DNA from: Phallusia fumigata | Taxonomy: Eukaryota; Chordata; Ascidiacea; Phlebobranchia; Ascidiidae | Assembly (NCBI GenBank): GCA_008931825.1 | Contig: QXVZ01004525.1 | Span: 29,140-93,139, forward strand | Length of the DNA stretch: 64,000 bases | Reading direction: 5' to 3' | Part shown: one piece after another, positions 1 to 10,949 of the stretch | Position numbering within the stretch: the stretch's first letter is position 1 | How the letters are laid out: every line of letters starts with the position of its first letter | The notes under the pieces: generated by a model | Told to the model about the DNA's origin: nothing | Databases searched by the model: none | The model's input: the letters and a program-made list of their open reading frames with translations, nothing else | Translations under genes and position numbers: made by a program

Positions 1-3000
1 TTTTGTACTTCCAAGGTAAGAGGGGGCGACTTTTAGTTTTTGAATTATATACTTATATTTTAGAATTACAAAAATTGTTTATCCTTGTTTTGCATACCTA
101 TGAAATTCCTACAAATCGTTTTAGGCGTTTTGGAACATTGAGAAACCGTCTTACGTTTGCCATTATTAATTGGCCAAAACCTTGCTTGACGCCTATTTAA
201 TTACACAAAAGATATCAAACTGAATTTTAATGTTTCAACTATATGTCAAACATAAAAAATCTACCTAACATTCGTGCAAACGTTTTTCATCAATGCAGGT
301 TCAGAAGGGAAGGCCTACTTCTATGGGAACACTACTGGAGGCAGGTTTCAACTTTACCCAATCTACCCCTCCCTGGACAACTGCTCGTGGTCTGACACCA
401 GAAACTGGTCGATAGTCAGCTTCGACGGCGGTCAGGCGGCAAATATAACTCTACCCCATTCCGCGGCTGGCGAAACTACAAATATTCACTTTCGGGGAAG
501 AGGTAGAATGGAAGTTTTGTGTTGAAGTTTGTTTTACTGCAAAGTATTATTTCCAACAATTTTGTTACACATTTTTTGCCCGACGTGCTTGCGAAAATCG
601 ACAGATATCCGTTGAATATTTTTGAATCAAAGCTAAACGTCACAAAATGTTTCACCCGCATTTTGTTTCAAATAAGCAAGGGGTTGTTCCTTATGCGATG
701 ACGCAAATGTGACAGAGGCTCAACGTTTTTTTACCGTCAAAATTAGAAAAAGTTTTGCCCGATTTTAAGTGTATAGGGTCAATGGCATTTTGTTAAACAA
801 GGACTGATATATGTGCTACTGGCTTTATGTTGTGTACTGATGCTTTGTCCTGAAAAAAAGTTTTGTTCTGTTTGATGTTAGTTTGCCCTTGAGTTTTACC
901 TTCCAAAATTGCAGAGCTTTTCGTCGAGGGCAAGCTGATGTGGAAATTTCCAGAGAACACAGTGAGCGTTATCGGGCACAGCTACTTGGTGAAGTACTGC
1001 CGAGCAGACACAAACAACACGCGGGTGTACAGTCGAATTTACACTGCAGCTAATGCAAGCATCGAAAACCAGTACACAATCGTTTATTCGACAGGTATAA
1101 GAATGTTTAGTACTGTAATTTGGCCCAAACAAACGACGTCCATGTTTAGTATGACAAAAACATGCAAGTTAAAGGTCATTCATGGTTACAAACCATTTCT
1201 GGGTCGTTTTGTATTATTAGCTTTAAAAGCGCTGGATTCTAATCTAAATCTGCCATTTCTGAAACAGTGATTGAACCTACGAACTGTGGTACACTTGTGA
1301 TGTCATTTTTTCGTTACTTATAAATATCGCCGCTTTGCAAAACATTATAGGTCCCGGGGCAATCCCAAGCAACGATTCCTCAGTTGGAATCAATCCCTTC
1401 GCAACATCCCCATCCGGCTACCGAGTAAAATTCGCGATTCCGAGCATCAGAAGGGCGGTACGATATGAGTTTAACGTATCGAAGGTCGACGATGGAACAC
1501 TGACAGAAAGCATAAGTGTGCTTGAACCGGACATTGATAGCTCGACTCACATCAAGGTACATCCGTTTGTAAACTATTGGCTTTGTAACTTGACAGCAAA
1601 CTACAACTGGAATAAATTGTAATCATTTTTTTTCTGAGCGGGCGTTACGGCATTTTTTGCCCTTTTTGTTGTATGGTAGAAGTTCAGAAAAGTGAATTGG
1701 ACCAATGCCTGTTTTCTTTTTTTCAATCTTTTTGCTTTTGATTGTTACGCCAAAATTAATTTGATTTGAATGTTGTTGAACTGCTTATTTCTCTTTTTTA
1801 ATGTTTATGTTTTTAATATTACGGTAATAAAATGTATTTTTTGTTGTGGATAGGTTGTCACAAACACTGTCTTGCAAAGAGCTTTATCTTACAACCTTTC
1901 CATGCAAGTTGCCACCAGATTAGCCAACGGGTCGATAGTTGAAAGTCCTGTCAGCAGTCTTACGTTCTTTGCAGGTGAGACCTAAAACTCAGTCACTATT
2001 TAAAACCACTCTGGTGTTTTAATATGACGTGCATGTCATAGGGATGTTTTAACTTAAAGAGAGTACCTGTATATGAATTTCGCGTTGTTTCAAATTATTA
2101 ATAGTTTAGTGAGTTATTGCACATACCGCATCCATTATACAATAAACTTTATAAACTTCCGCCATGTTTTAGGATTACCGAAGCCCACGGCACACGTCAT
2201 CGGTGCCTACGTCAATAAGTTCACAGTCACGTGGTCTGCAATCAGACGAGCTGCAGGCTACGTCATCATACTCCGTAACGGCAGCGGTGACGTCAGTCAG
2301 AATCAGTCTGTCGTCGCAGAAACGACCCGGTTTACGTTTGGCAATCAGCCAGGGGAAACTTATAACGCTTCTGTTGCTGCGTTCAATGAGTTTGGAACGA
2401 GTTCGTTCTCCGACGAAAAATCAACAGGTACCTTTTTGATGCAAAGAAATTCAATTACGCAATTATCGCATATGTTCTGCAGTCTATACCTGTTTATGCG
2501 TTTTAAGCAGATAAAATTAAAATTTTGTTATCTGCTTTAAATAAAATGATAGAATGATGAAGTTTTTTTTTTAGATACACAATTCACGGTTTAAAATAGT
2601 CGCCATATACGAAGATAACAACCAGTACTTGTCTGTAAAACCATGGAAAAAGGTTTTACACGCGCATACTGGCTGTTATCTTTAAGCAAGTTGTTTTAGG
2701 TACCCGGTAAAACGCATTTTAGATTCGAATAATTTGCGATTAGAATCTTATAAAGTCGATATTCTATATTAAGAATGCGCCCCAGTAGCGCTAAAATACT
2801 TTTTCAGGTTTTTTAAAACGGAATTCAACAAACGACCCTGCTTATTTAGACAAGGCCTTGGCGGCAACCAACATCTTTATTTTTGTTTCCGTGTCAGATT
2901 TTTGGAGATTCACAGATATTAGAAACAACAGTTTCTTATTGAACTGGGACGATCAAAAAATCCCGGTAGACTACTTCCACGTCGCCACCAACTTGTCGAC

Positions 3001-6000
3001 ATTCGCAACGATTTTAACCCGAAATCACTCCGCTACTCTCTCTGGGTTGCGCCCTGGAACTCTGCACCGCGTCACAGTGCTTTACAACAGCACTGAAACT
3101 TCTTCAGAGGTTTTGTTCCAGACTTCACAATACACAGGTTAGTTTAAAACAAGTGCGTTGTTTACATAAAACCATGTGACTTGCTAGCAGTGTGTTGTGC
3201 ATCGTTGTTATATAGAGTCATAGTAGATGCGAGTCATACGGCATGTTCGAATACAGTCTTAGTCTAAAGTTTGCTACACAAAAATCTTAACTGCTTGGTA
3301 TTGGCAAACCTGTTAAACCAATCCTAATGCCAAAGTCAATGCAAATCATTGGTCTAGCGCATTTTTTCTCAAACTTTTTTAGCCCAAGGACCTTCGAATT
3401 TTTTTCCGAGGACCACCAAATAGAATTCCATTCTAACATAGGCGATTTTATTTACCAGTGCCTGGTTTAAGTCATCTATTCGCGGACCACTACGAGGGGA
3501 CGGCCGACCATTAGTGGTCCACGAAACACACTTTGAGAATCCCTGGTCTAGCGGTTTCGAGTTAAAGTCCTTGTGCTTGGTGATTTGAGTCAACTCGACT
3601 TATTACACTTTCGTTTTTGAGTTAAATCCATATGTACGGAAACGCATACTTAGTGGCATTTAATGTATTTCCGGATTGGCGACAGGATAGTTTTTTTACG
3701 ACTTTGTGACTCCAGTAGTTTATTGTTGTTAGAAAACTCTGGGCGTGTTGAATTCTGTACTCAAATTAAAAGTTTAAAGCAGCATGTCGATATTTTGTTT
3801 TGTCACACATCTTTAGCATCGTTTAACTGGGGCACATATCATTTTCAAACGCTATAGTCGGCACGCTGCCGCTAGTTGGCAGACAAGATCATTTTATTTG
3901 GATAATGCCAACACTGCAAACTCGTGTAACACAAAGGTTTATCGTTTTGGTGTTTTCTTTGAATGTCTTTGGTAACAAATCAAATCATAAAACAGGTGAG
4001 TTTTCTAAAAATTACCCACGGCACTGGTTTTGTGAGGTCGAGAATACGCATTTTTTACGTCCGAAATTAATCTTTCATAATCTTCACAGTTCCTGCCATT
4101 CCGACCAACGTATCAGCTTTCTTCAACGAAACTGACCTCAGTGTGGAAATCTACTGGGACCGCATGAGGGGAGCGGATAGCTACGAAGTAGTATTCGATC
4201 TGGCGCCACTTAAGCCCAGTCTTAGTCCTGTGACGTTGAACGTAGCTACTCACAAGGTGACATCCGTTTCCGTTGACCAGAACTACGCTGTCGCGGTGAA
4301 ATCGGTAAACAAAGGTGGAAAAAGCGAAGCAGCGGTAATTGAAATATCAACAGGTAAAGTAAAGGGGTTTCACACACAAAAACGTTAAGGCTGATTCACA
4401 CCAGATGCGTTTAACGGCTTGCGGTACGGTTTTTTGATCTCGCGGCAAGCAGCGGGGCATTTACACCAGCCACGACCCAAGTTTATCTATCAGACACGGC
4501 TAAAGTGTTTTATGTTTGATAGATAAACTTTGCTTGCCGCGAGATCAAAAAACCGTACCGCAAGCCGTTAAACGCATCAGGTGTGAATCAGCCTTTAGGT
4601 GTTCTAGATTCTAGAATATCAGGAAACGCCGAGTTTTGGGGACCTCAATAAAATAGTTTACAGTAGTTGGCCTGTGATTGGTCAGAATTTACCCTTCAGC
4701 TGACTATAACTTTTTAAACTAATGGTTTTCAACTTGATTTTGGGCGCCGCGTGCTTTTTTAGCATCACCCTAGAGTTTATCCTTTTTACGTAACTCACTG
4801 TCAGGACATGAATGCAACATGAGGCTTATACACCTTATAAAACGCAAAATTCTGGAATGAGCGTCGTTGAAGAAGTTAGATAAAACATTTTTTGAGAAGA
4901 ATTTTTCCGTTACTTTCCCGTTTTGTCGACACGAAACACAACAATTTTCCAGTAGAGTTTGGAGTTATACTTTGATTTAAAGTATTTCTGACAAGTATAA
5001 GTTAAAATTTTCCATGTAAAAAAGATTTGAAATTTGTGATATAGCCCCTGCAAATCCTAGTAACCTGAAGTATGATGACATCACAACTACGTCAATTGCG
5101 GTTTCTTGGCAACCACCGAAATATAACGGGCTAGTCGAATACAGGTAAGAAATCATGCTTTTAAGACAAGGTTTAGAACCACTGGTCTACCTAAAAAAAT
5201 ACTACACATATTAAAAATAAGTTTACTATAAAGTGGAAATTCCTTTCTTTAACTCATAATGTTTCTCCCTGGGGAGGAATTGCTCCAAACGGTTCAAACA
5301 GAATATGAAACTACTATGTCGAAACTGCATCCAGGCTAACTCTGCACAAGGAATCCCAGCTGCTAAAAAACGTCACCTTGGCAACAAGCAAACACAACTT
5401 CGCAGCGTTGCTACCCGGCACTCAATACGTTATTAAGGTTGCAACTATCAGCTTTTCACGTGGAACTAACCAAAGAAGGATCCTAAACGAAAAGGGGGCG
5501 CCCAAAATAGCTGTAACAACTGGTACGTGCAACAGTTTGGTAACGTTTTAGGCAATGAGCACTTAATCTTAGATCTGTGCAAGAATTTGAAAGGCCAAAA
5601 ATAGTTAAATTTAAAACACAATAGCCGGGGAAGTTGTATATAGTGAATGCATTGTATTGCAGTTATGATTTTTTATTCTTCCTATCTTAAAAAAGAGTTG
5701 TTTTTTTAATGTGTAGCAAAAGCATTAGTTGGAAATAAACATTAAAATACAATTCTCTGCAAAAGTCAATTGGTGAAAAAAGTTCATGCTTTTTTTTGAT
5801 TATTAGTAGAAACTAAAAAACGTTTAGCGCAATCAAGTCAATTTGTATTCAAACAGTGCCCAACGCTCCGACAAATCTTGACATCGGAGGCTATGACATA
5901 ACCAGTCTTACAGTGACGTGGGATGTGTCGGTTGGTGCGACGTTATACACTACTGCAGTTGAATCGTTTCAACATGGAAAGCTACTGAGCAAACAAAACT

Positions 6001-9000
6001 TTAACGGAACCAGTAGGTTGCAAACAGTCCTGATTTTTTATTTGTTTAACATGCATTATTCTTTGGTGCCGGTCTTACGTATTTTTGATGAGTGTAATAA
6101 TTTAAAAACATCTAAGCAAGGGCGTTATAGCCACTGTGACGTCAAAGTTTATGGTGGGTCATCCCTGAAAAAAATATCCGAGTTGTACTTTGGGGTAGTT
6201 TACCCTTTGAAATATTTGGCATTCCCAGAATTTTGAGTTGGCTGCGTCTCAGTCTATATAATGTACACAATTCGTGGTTTTTGAATAGTCTCAATAGGTT
6301 TAAACTGACCGATGATGACAGCAGCGTTTGTCAAACCATAGATAATGTTTCACAAACCTATTAGTTAAAAATGTCAAAGTAAAATCTTTTGGGTGCGGGG
6401 TAAAATTGAGTATAAGGTGAAACGTCTTTTGCCTGCTGTGGTAAACCTATACATGTGAAACAAAATGCTGTTGTTTTTTCAATGCATAACAGCTCAAGCT
6501 TATGCAATGTGGGCTAAAAACAGGGCTTAAAACAAGTCAATGTGAGTTCCTTTTCACCTTATTAGGCCTAGAGATATTTTTTCCATTTCCAAAACTTCAG
6601 TCATAAAATTTTCATTTTAGCTTCGTCGATTTTCGTCCCTGATTTAAACCCAGCAGCTTCGCGCTTCGAGGCATCAGTTTCAGCCGTAAACGTTCACGGA
6701 TTCCTGAGCGACCCGCAATCTATTTCACAGGATGCCGGTCAGTAAGCTAGTGCTGATGCCAATTGGTATAATTATTGTAGGTATGGAAACTTTTCGATTT
6801 TTCTTACAGCTGCTCGTAACCCAGCGAGCCTCCGGTTTAATGACATCACTGCTCACAGCATCTCTGTTTCGTGGAACGCCCCGTTGTTTCAGGGAAACAT
6901 TAAATACAGGTAGGAATTTGTACTCTCTTGAAATCAAATGTGAATTTTATGCTTACGCATATTTGGATATTTTTGACTGATTCATGTACTCTCTTGATTT
7001 TGACCACAAGCAAAAACGTGTGAAAAATATATGATTGTGAGCTGTCGGTAATTTTGTAAGCGGTGTTTTTAAGAGAAACAAATCAACGGTAAATGCATGC
7101 GATGGTTAAATTTGAAATTTGTTACAATAAAGCCATTTCTGCCAACCATTTTTGATGTATTTCCTCTATGCATATCTTGGAACTTCAATCCTCACCTACT
7201 AGAAGAAGTTATATAAAGTGATGATAAAAAGGTTTTGAACCAATGGTTAACGTAAAAAGAAAAACATCACTTACCACGAAAAACTTGACTATACAGTGGA
7301 AATTTCTCCCTTGTGTTGGGAAGCGCTGGAATCAAGCAAACTAGAACATGACGAGTTGCGCACTGACCATTTTGTAAAATATATTTCTTTTACCTTCTTA
7401 CACACGCACCTGCAACAATACTAAAAACGATCAAACCACTTTGCCAAAGGTTGACGGTGTTTCGCGAAAGCCAGCTGATCAGCAACGTCACCTCTGGACC
7501 AGAAACCAAGCACGTGATCAAGGACTTGAATCCGGGTCAATCCTACCTCATTCGGGTGGCCACCGTTACCTATATCACTCAACCAAGAACTGGGGTTTAT
7601 GTGAATAGCGACCGAGCACCACAAATCAGAGTAACCACCGGTGAGTGGAGGCAATAGCTAGGCCTGCCGAGAATTTTAAAGAGGGGCAAAATCTTCTAGG
7701 TTTTGGGGAATGAAACGTGTTTGGTTGCGACACCGCCTTTGGAATCAGTAAACAACTTCGGGTTGCGTATATTTGTAAAAATATTTAAACAGGAATTGTG
7801 CCGCATTTCAACAGGACTACGAAGAATTTACTTTTTAGGCACTAATGATTGTAGGCTAATTGAAATGTAAACTTGTAAAATATAAACCACATCACTACAT
7901 CAATAAAACGGCCTAACAAATGGCGAAGTAAGGAGGCCCGGTAACAAACCGGTTAACTTCAGCTTGTCATAATGTTTTAAACGCCAAAAATTATACGAAA
8001 TGTACAGGGACAAAATGATATTTGCTCAAAGTGGATTCGAAAGTGAGGTTTATTTTTCCAACCTACAAACCTGACGCTCTGCTGCTTTTCTTTGCCGACT
8101 AAAAACGCAGCTGTACATTGAGATGTGTATGTGGATTGATTTTAAACGCAACATTGAGTCCTAAACTGCACAAAATATGGCGGTACTATGCAAACTTGGT
8201 GAAAAAAAATTGAATCCACAATAATGTGCCTCTTGCGGTGACAGTGCCGGCGACACCTAGTGGAGTGATTGCGACAAACAACGACAGTCACGTGATGATA
8301 ACCTGGAACGAATCGGAAGGCGCCACGTCATATCACGTGACTGTGAAAACGAGTAACCCTGACACCTCTAACGTGATATCTACTAACTATACGACTAATG
8401 GTAAGACTTGTTAAAGGATTAAAATATATTTCTTCGTCATAGGCGAAACAATGTTCATGATTAATCATTTGCTATAGCGTGTAATCCTGGGGTATTTTGT
8501 GAAAAAGTTTTTGTTTCTTTTTCAGACACAAAACTTTCATTAATCAAACAATCCACCTCGTTTTACACTCTCACCGTTGCTGCTTTGAATATTCACGGGT
8601 TTGCAAGCTTATCCTCGGACCCCGTTCAGTTGGAAGGTGAACAATAAAACACGCCAAAACATGATCTACTGGTTAAAAACACACAAAAAAAATCAGATTT
8701 CTAGAAAATCTGAATCGACCTCCACGTCTAGTTTAAGTTTAATTAAGTCACTTTATTGTCAAAAACATTTTTTTTCGAAAATTACGTACTTTTTGCGTTT
8801 CTAACTCTCTTGTATCGTTTTTTTTAGACAAAAATACGCAAGTTGGACCGGTACCCTGGTGGGCGATTCTTGTGAGCAGTTTGTTCATGTTCGTCATACT
8901 CCTTGCGTTCCTTGCGTTTTTGGTTGCTCGTCATAAACGCAAGACAACGGTAAGTCCATTTCGAGTAACTTCTAAAAACTTGATTTGTTCCGTTGAACGA

Positions 9001-10445
9001 GACGTTTCAAACTTTGGGCCTTGCAAGGGTTGAGTTTTGACTGTCTTACTTTAAAACGTTGGGGAGGTTGTTTTATTTTTATCCTTCGTGGGCGGAACAA
9101 CGTTTAAATATGTTATAGTCACAATGAGTCCACATTAGATCTACTTGCCTCACTGCAGTTCAGTTGCTTATTTTTTCATTTGATTTTTTATTAAAGTTGG
9201 TCCATTCAATTTGGTCAACCTATCGGGTTCCACTAGGTTTGAGCAATGCCGCGTAAGATTCCTGCTCAAGAAAACACAAGCGACCGAGACCGGTTTTAAC
9301 CCGCTAAACCTTGCGAGCATAAATATATTTACAGTTACAAGGAAGTGTTGTTTATTAGGTGTTAATCACCACCCTGGACAAACTATTTCACCTCGCAGGA
9401 TTCTGGCATGATCGGTTGCTAGTTTTTCATGCGCTGTATTAATTGGTTTGACGAACAAGACGTATATGTACGTGTAAGTTATGTACTTTTACAGGTCCAC
9501 GGGTCCTACACCGTTCAGCCAGAAAATCAAGCGTACGACTCGGAAATGCTGTCCGACGATCCCAGTGCACATTCAGAAAATGTTGAAACATCATCTGAAG
9601 TTCATTCAGAACCCACCTATGGCAATGTTAACAAGAAACCACGTTCAAAGAGCGACGACGGCTCATCTAATGAAGTGGAATCTCCCGCACCTAGTGACAC
9701 TGTGTCTAAGGTTGAAATATCTAATGATGAAAGTTCTACTGGAATCGAGGCATCTCTCGCCAAAACAGTGGCTGGAAATGAACTTGGAATGTTTACGAAG
9801 GACACGGCTGTACTTGTCCTAAATGAAGCACCTCTTGCGGAGACGGAATCCGAAGAGCCGTCCCCAGGCGATGAAGTACAATACATCAATCTGCCGGCCA
9901 ACGAAACACAGATTGCGACTGCCGAAGGAAAATCGCCTGAAAAGGTAAAGCTTTCCAGCGTGGTTGATCGCGCGAAAACGAAGCTTAAATGGAAAAAGGA
10001 CAACATTGAACTTGATGGCAAGATTGCGGGCGAGGGAGATAATGCGGTAAATGATATTCCAAAACCAAACAGTGATATTGGCACTGATGGAGATGATAAG
10101 GACGAAGGCAGCCCGGATAGTGTTTTGAAAGAAACTGAGTGTACCGAAGATTGTCCCGAAACCTCAAAGTCAACGAAAAACACTGATGGAAGTAATAATG
10201 AGCAGAAGGATGATGCAACTGAAGAAAGCAAGAGCTCCGGAGGACCCCGCGAGTCGGTACTTCTTTTTACAGCTTCCGTGCTGACGGAGTTGGACGAAAT
10301 AGAGTTCCCTGAGGGGCTTGAATGTGAGGAGCTGCAGGAAGGGGAAACTGTGAACCAGTGGAAGGAGAGGCTCAAATTTAGTCTGAAAGGAAAACCGGGA
10401 AAACTGCAAATCATTGATCGCACGTTTTTCGAAGACCCATTGTAA
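1..10445 (+). CDS. FN3-repeat type I membrane protein with long acidic cytoplasmic tail (3' part of gene)
   Basis: Likely a cell-surface adhesion or receptor protein; the ligand is unknown and no orthologue was recognised. Exons: end of one at 1-15, then 299-502, 915-1094, 1351-1556, 1854-1974, 2173-2427, 2898-3137, 4090-4353, 5045-5144, 5335-5522, 5857-6012, 6621-6737, 6810-6909, 7450-7640, 8245-8400, 8526-8636, 8828-8949, 9495-10445. All junctions agree in phase, giving about 1219 residues; the N-terminus lies off the window. About nine FN3 domains are visible through the conserved W (VTW, VSW, ITW), a Y near the middle, and endings such as STG. Exon 8828-8949 encodes one membrane segment (WWAILVSSLFMFVILLAFL) followed by basic RHKRK. 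The last exon is a 316-residue tail rich in E, D, S, N and P, with no kinase or phosphatase motif. FNDC7 or the ectodomain of a receptor phosphatase are alternatives for the extracellular part. Confidence 0.8.
2613..2691. repeat. Inverted repeat hairpin in an FN3-gene intron
   Basis: Two arms of about 30 bases, starting AAGATAACA and ending in TGTAAAACC, face each other around a loop of about ten bases. The flank TACACAATTC then GGTTT at 2576 recurs at about 6262, next to another small inverted repeat (AATAGGTTT with AAACCTATT). This suggests a small mobile family of unknown class. Confidence 0.5.
3360..3545. mobile_element. hAT-like non-autonomous element (MITE)
   Basis: The 186-bp insert is flanked by a perfect 8-bp direct repeat, GTCTAGCG, at 3352-3359 and 3546-3553. 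Its ends form imperfect terminal inverted repeats: the left begins CATTTTTTCTCAAAC and the complement of the right begins CAGGGATTCTCAAAG. An 8-bp target duplication with CAG..TTCTCAAA ends is typical of hAT elements. There is no transposase. It sits in an FN3-gene intron. Confidence 0.75.
4388..4594. mobile_element. Palindromic MITE, copy 1
   Basis: The arms of about 65 bp start AGGCTGATTCACACC and are almost perfect reverse complements. The middle holds a second palindrome (GTTTATCTATCA against TGATAGATAAAC). TTA flanks both ends (4385-4387 and 4595-4597), as expected for a 3-bp target duplication. A related copy lies at 37954-38187. There is no coding capacity. The superfamily is uncertain: TTA would fit PIF/Harbinger, while a TA reading of the ends would fit Tc1/mariner. 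Confidence 0.8.
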
Positions 10446-10949
10446 CAGATTTATTTTCTGCGCCGATACGTTGTCTGACAATTATCATCACCTCAGCCAA
10501 TTACTGCTATTTTTACGCTTTTCTATTGAGAAAATTACCTTTTTTGATGAATATAATCAAGCTATTGATTGAGTAAGCAGAACAATTAATTGACAATTTT
10601 GTGTTTGAGTGCACCGTTTTCCATTCATGATATATTCTTGTTATGTGCTGAATCAATTCAGAGATGTAAAAGTCCCCGAAAAAAAGTTTTACATGACTGT
10701 GCTAAATATTGCATTTGAAGCTATATAATGATTCAGCAATTTATTTGTTTTCATTTGGCGATAAATTGAAAAACGTGTGAAAAGCTGTTTGATTTGGGAC
10801 TATATTTCGTGTTTTTGAAGCTGTAACCTACTTATGCATTCCATAATATTTAACACGACTATTATGATCTCTTTAACAAGTTTGATGCATTGTTTAAAAA
10901 TTGTGTGGTTGTGAATTATGATGTACTTAGCAGAAAATTTTAAATAAAA
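10446..10949. other. Spacer between FN3 gene and DHRS1
   Basis: An AT-rich 504-base spacer that must hold the 3' UTR of the FN3 gene and the promoter and 5' UTR of DHRS1. No clear repeat or conserved motif was seen. It is longer than expected between cistrons of a Ciona operon, so the two genes are probably transcribed separately. Confidence 0.5.

Noticed and set aside
9617-10423. 268-residue minus-strand reading frame opposite the FN3-gene tail
   Set aside because: Ser/Pro-rich shadow of the true plus-strand exon, which has a proper acceptor, phase and stop. No independent signals.
10446-10949. FN3 gene and DHRS1 as a Ciona operon
   Set aside because: The 504-base spacing is much longer than typical operon gaps, and no leader-acceptor evidence was seen.
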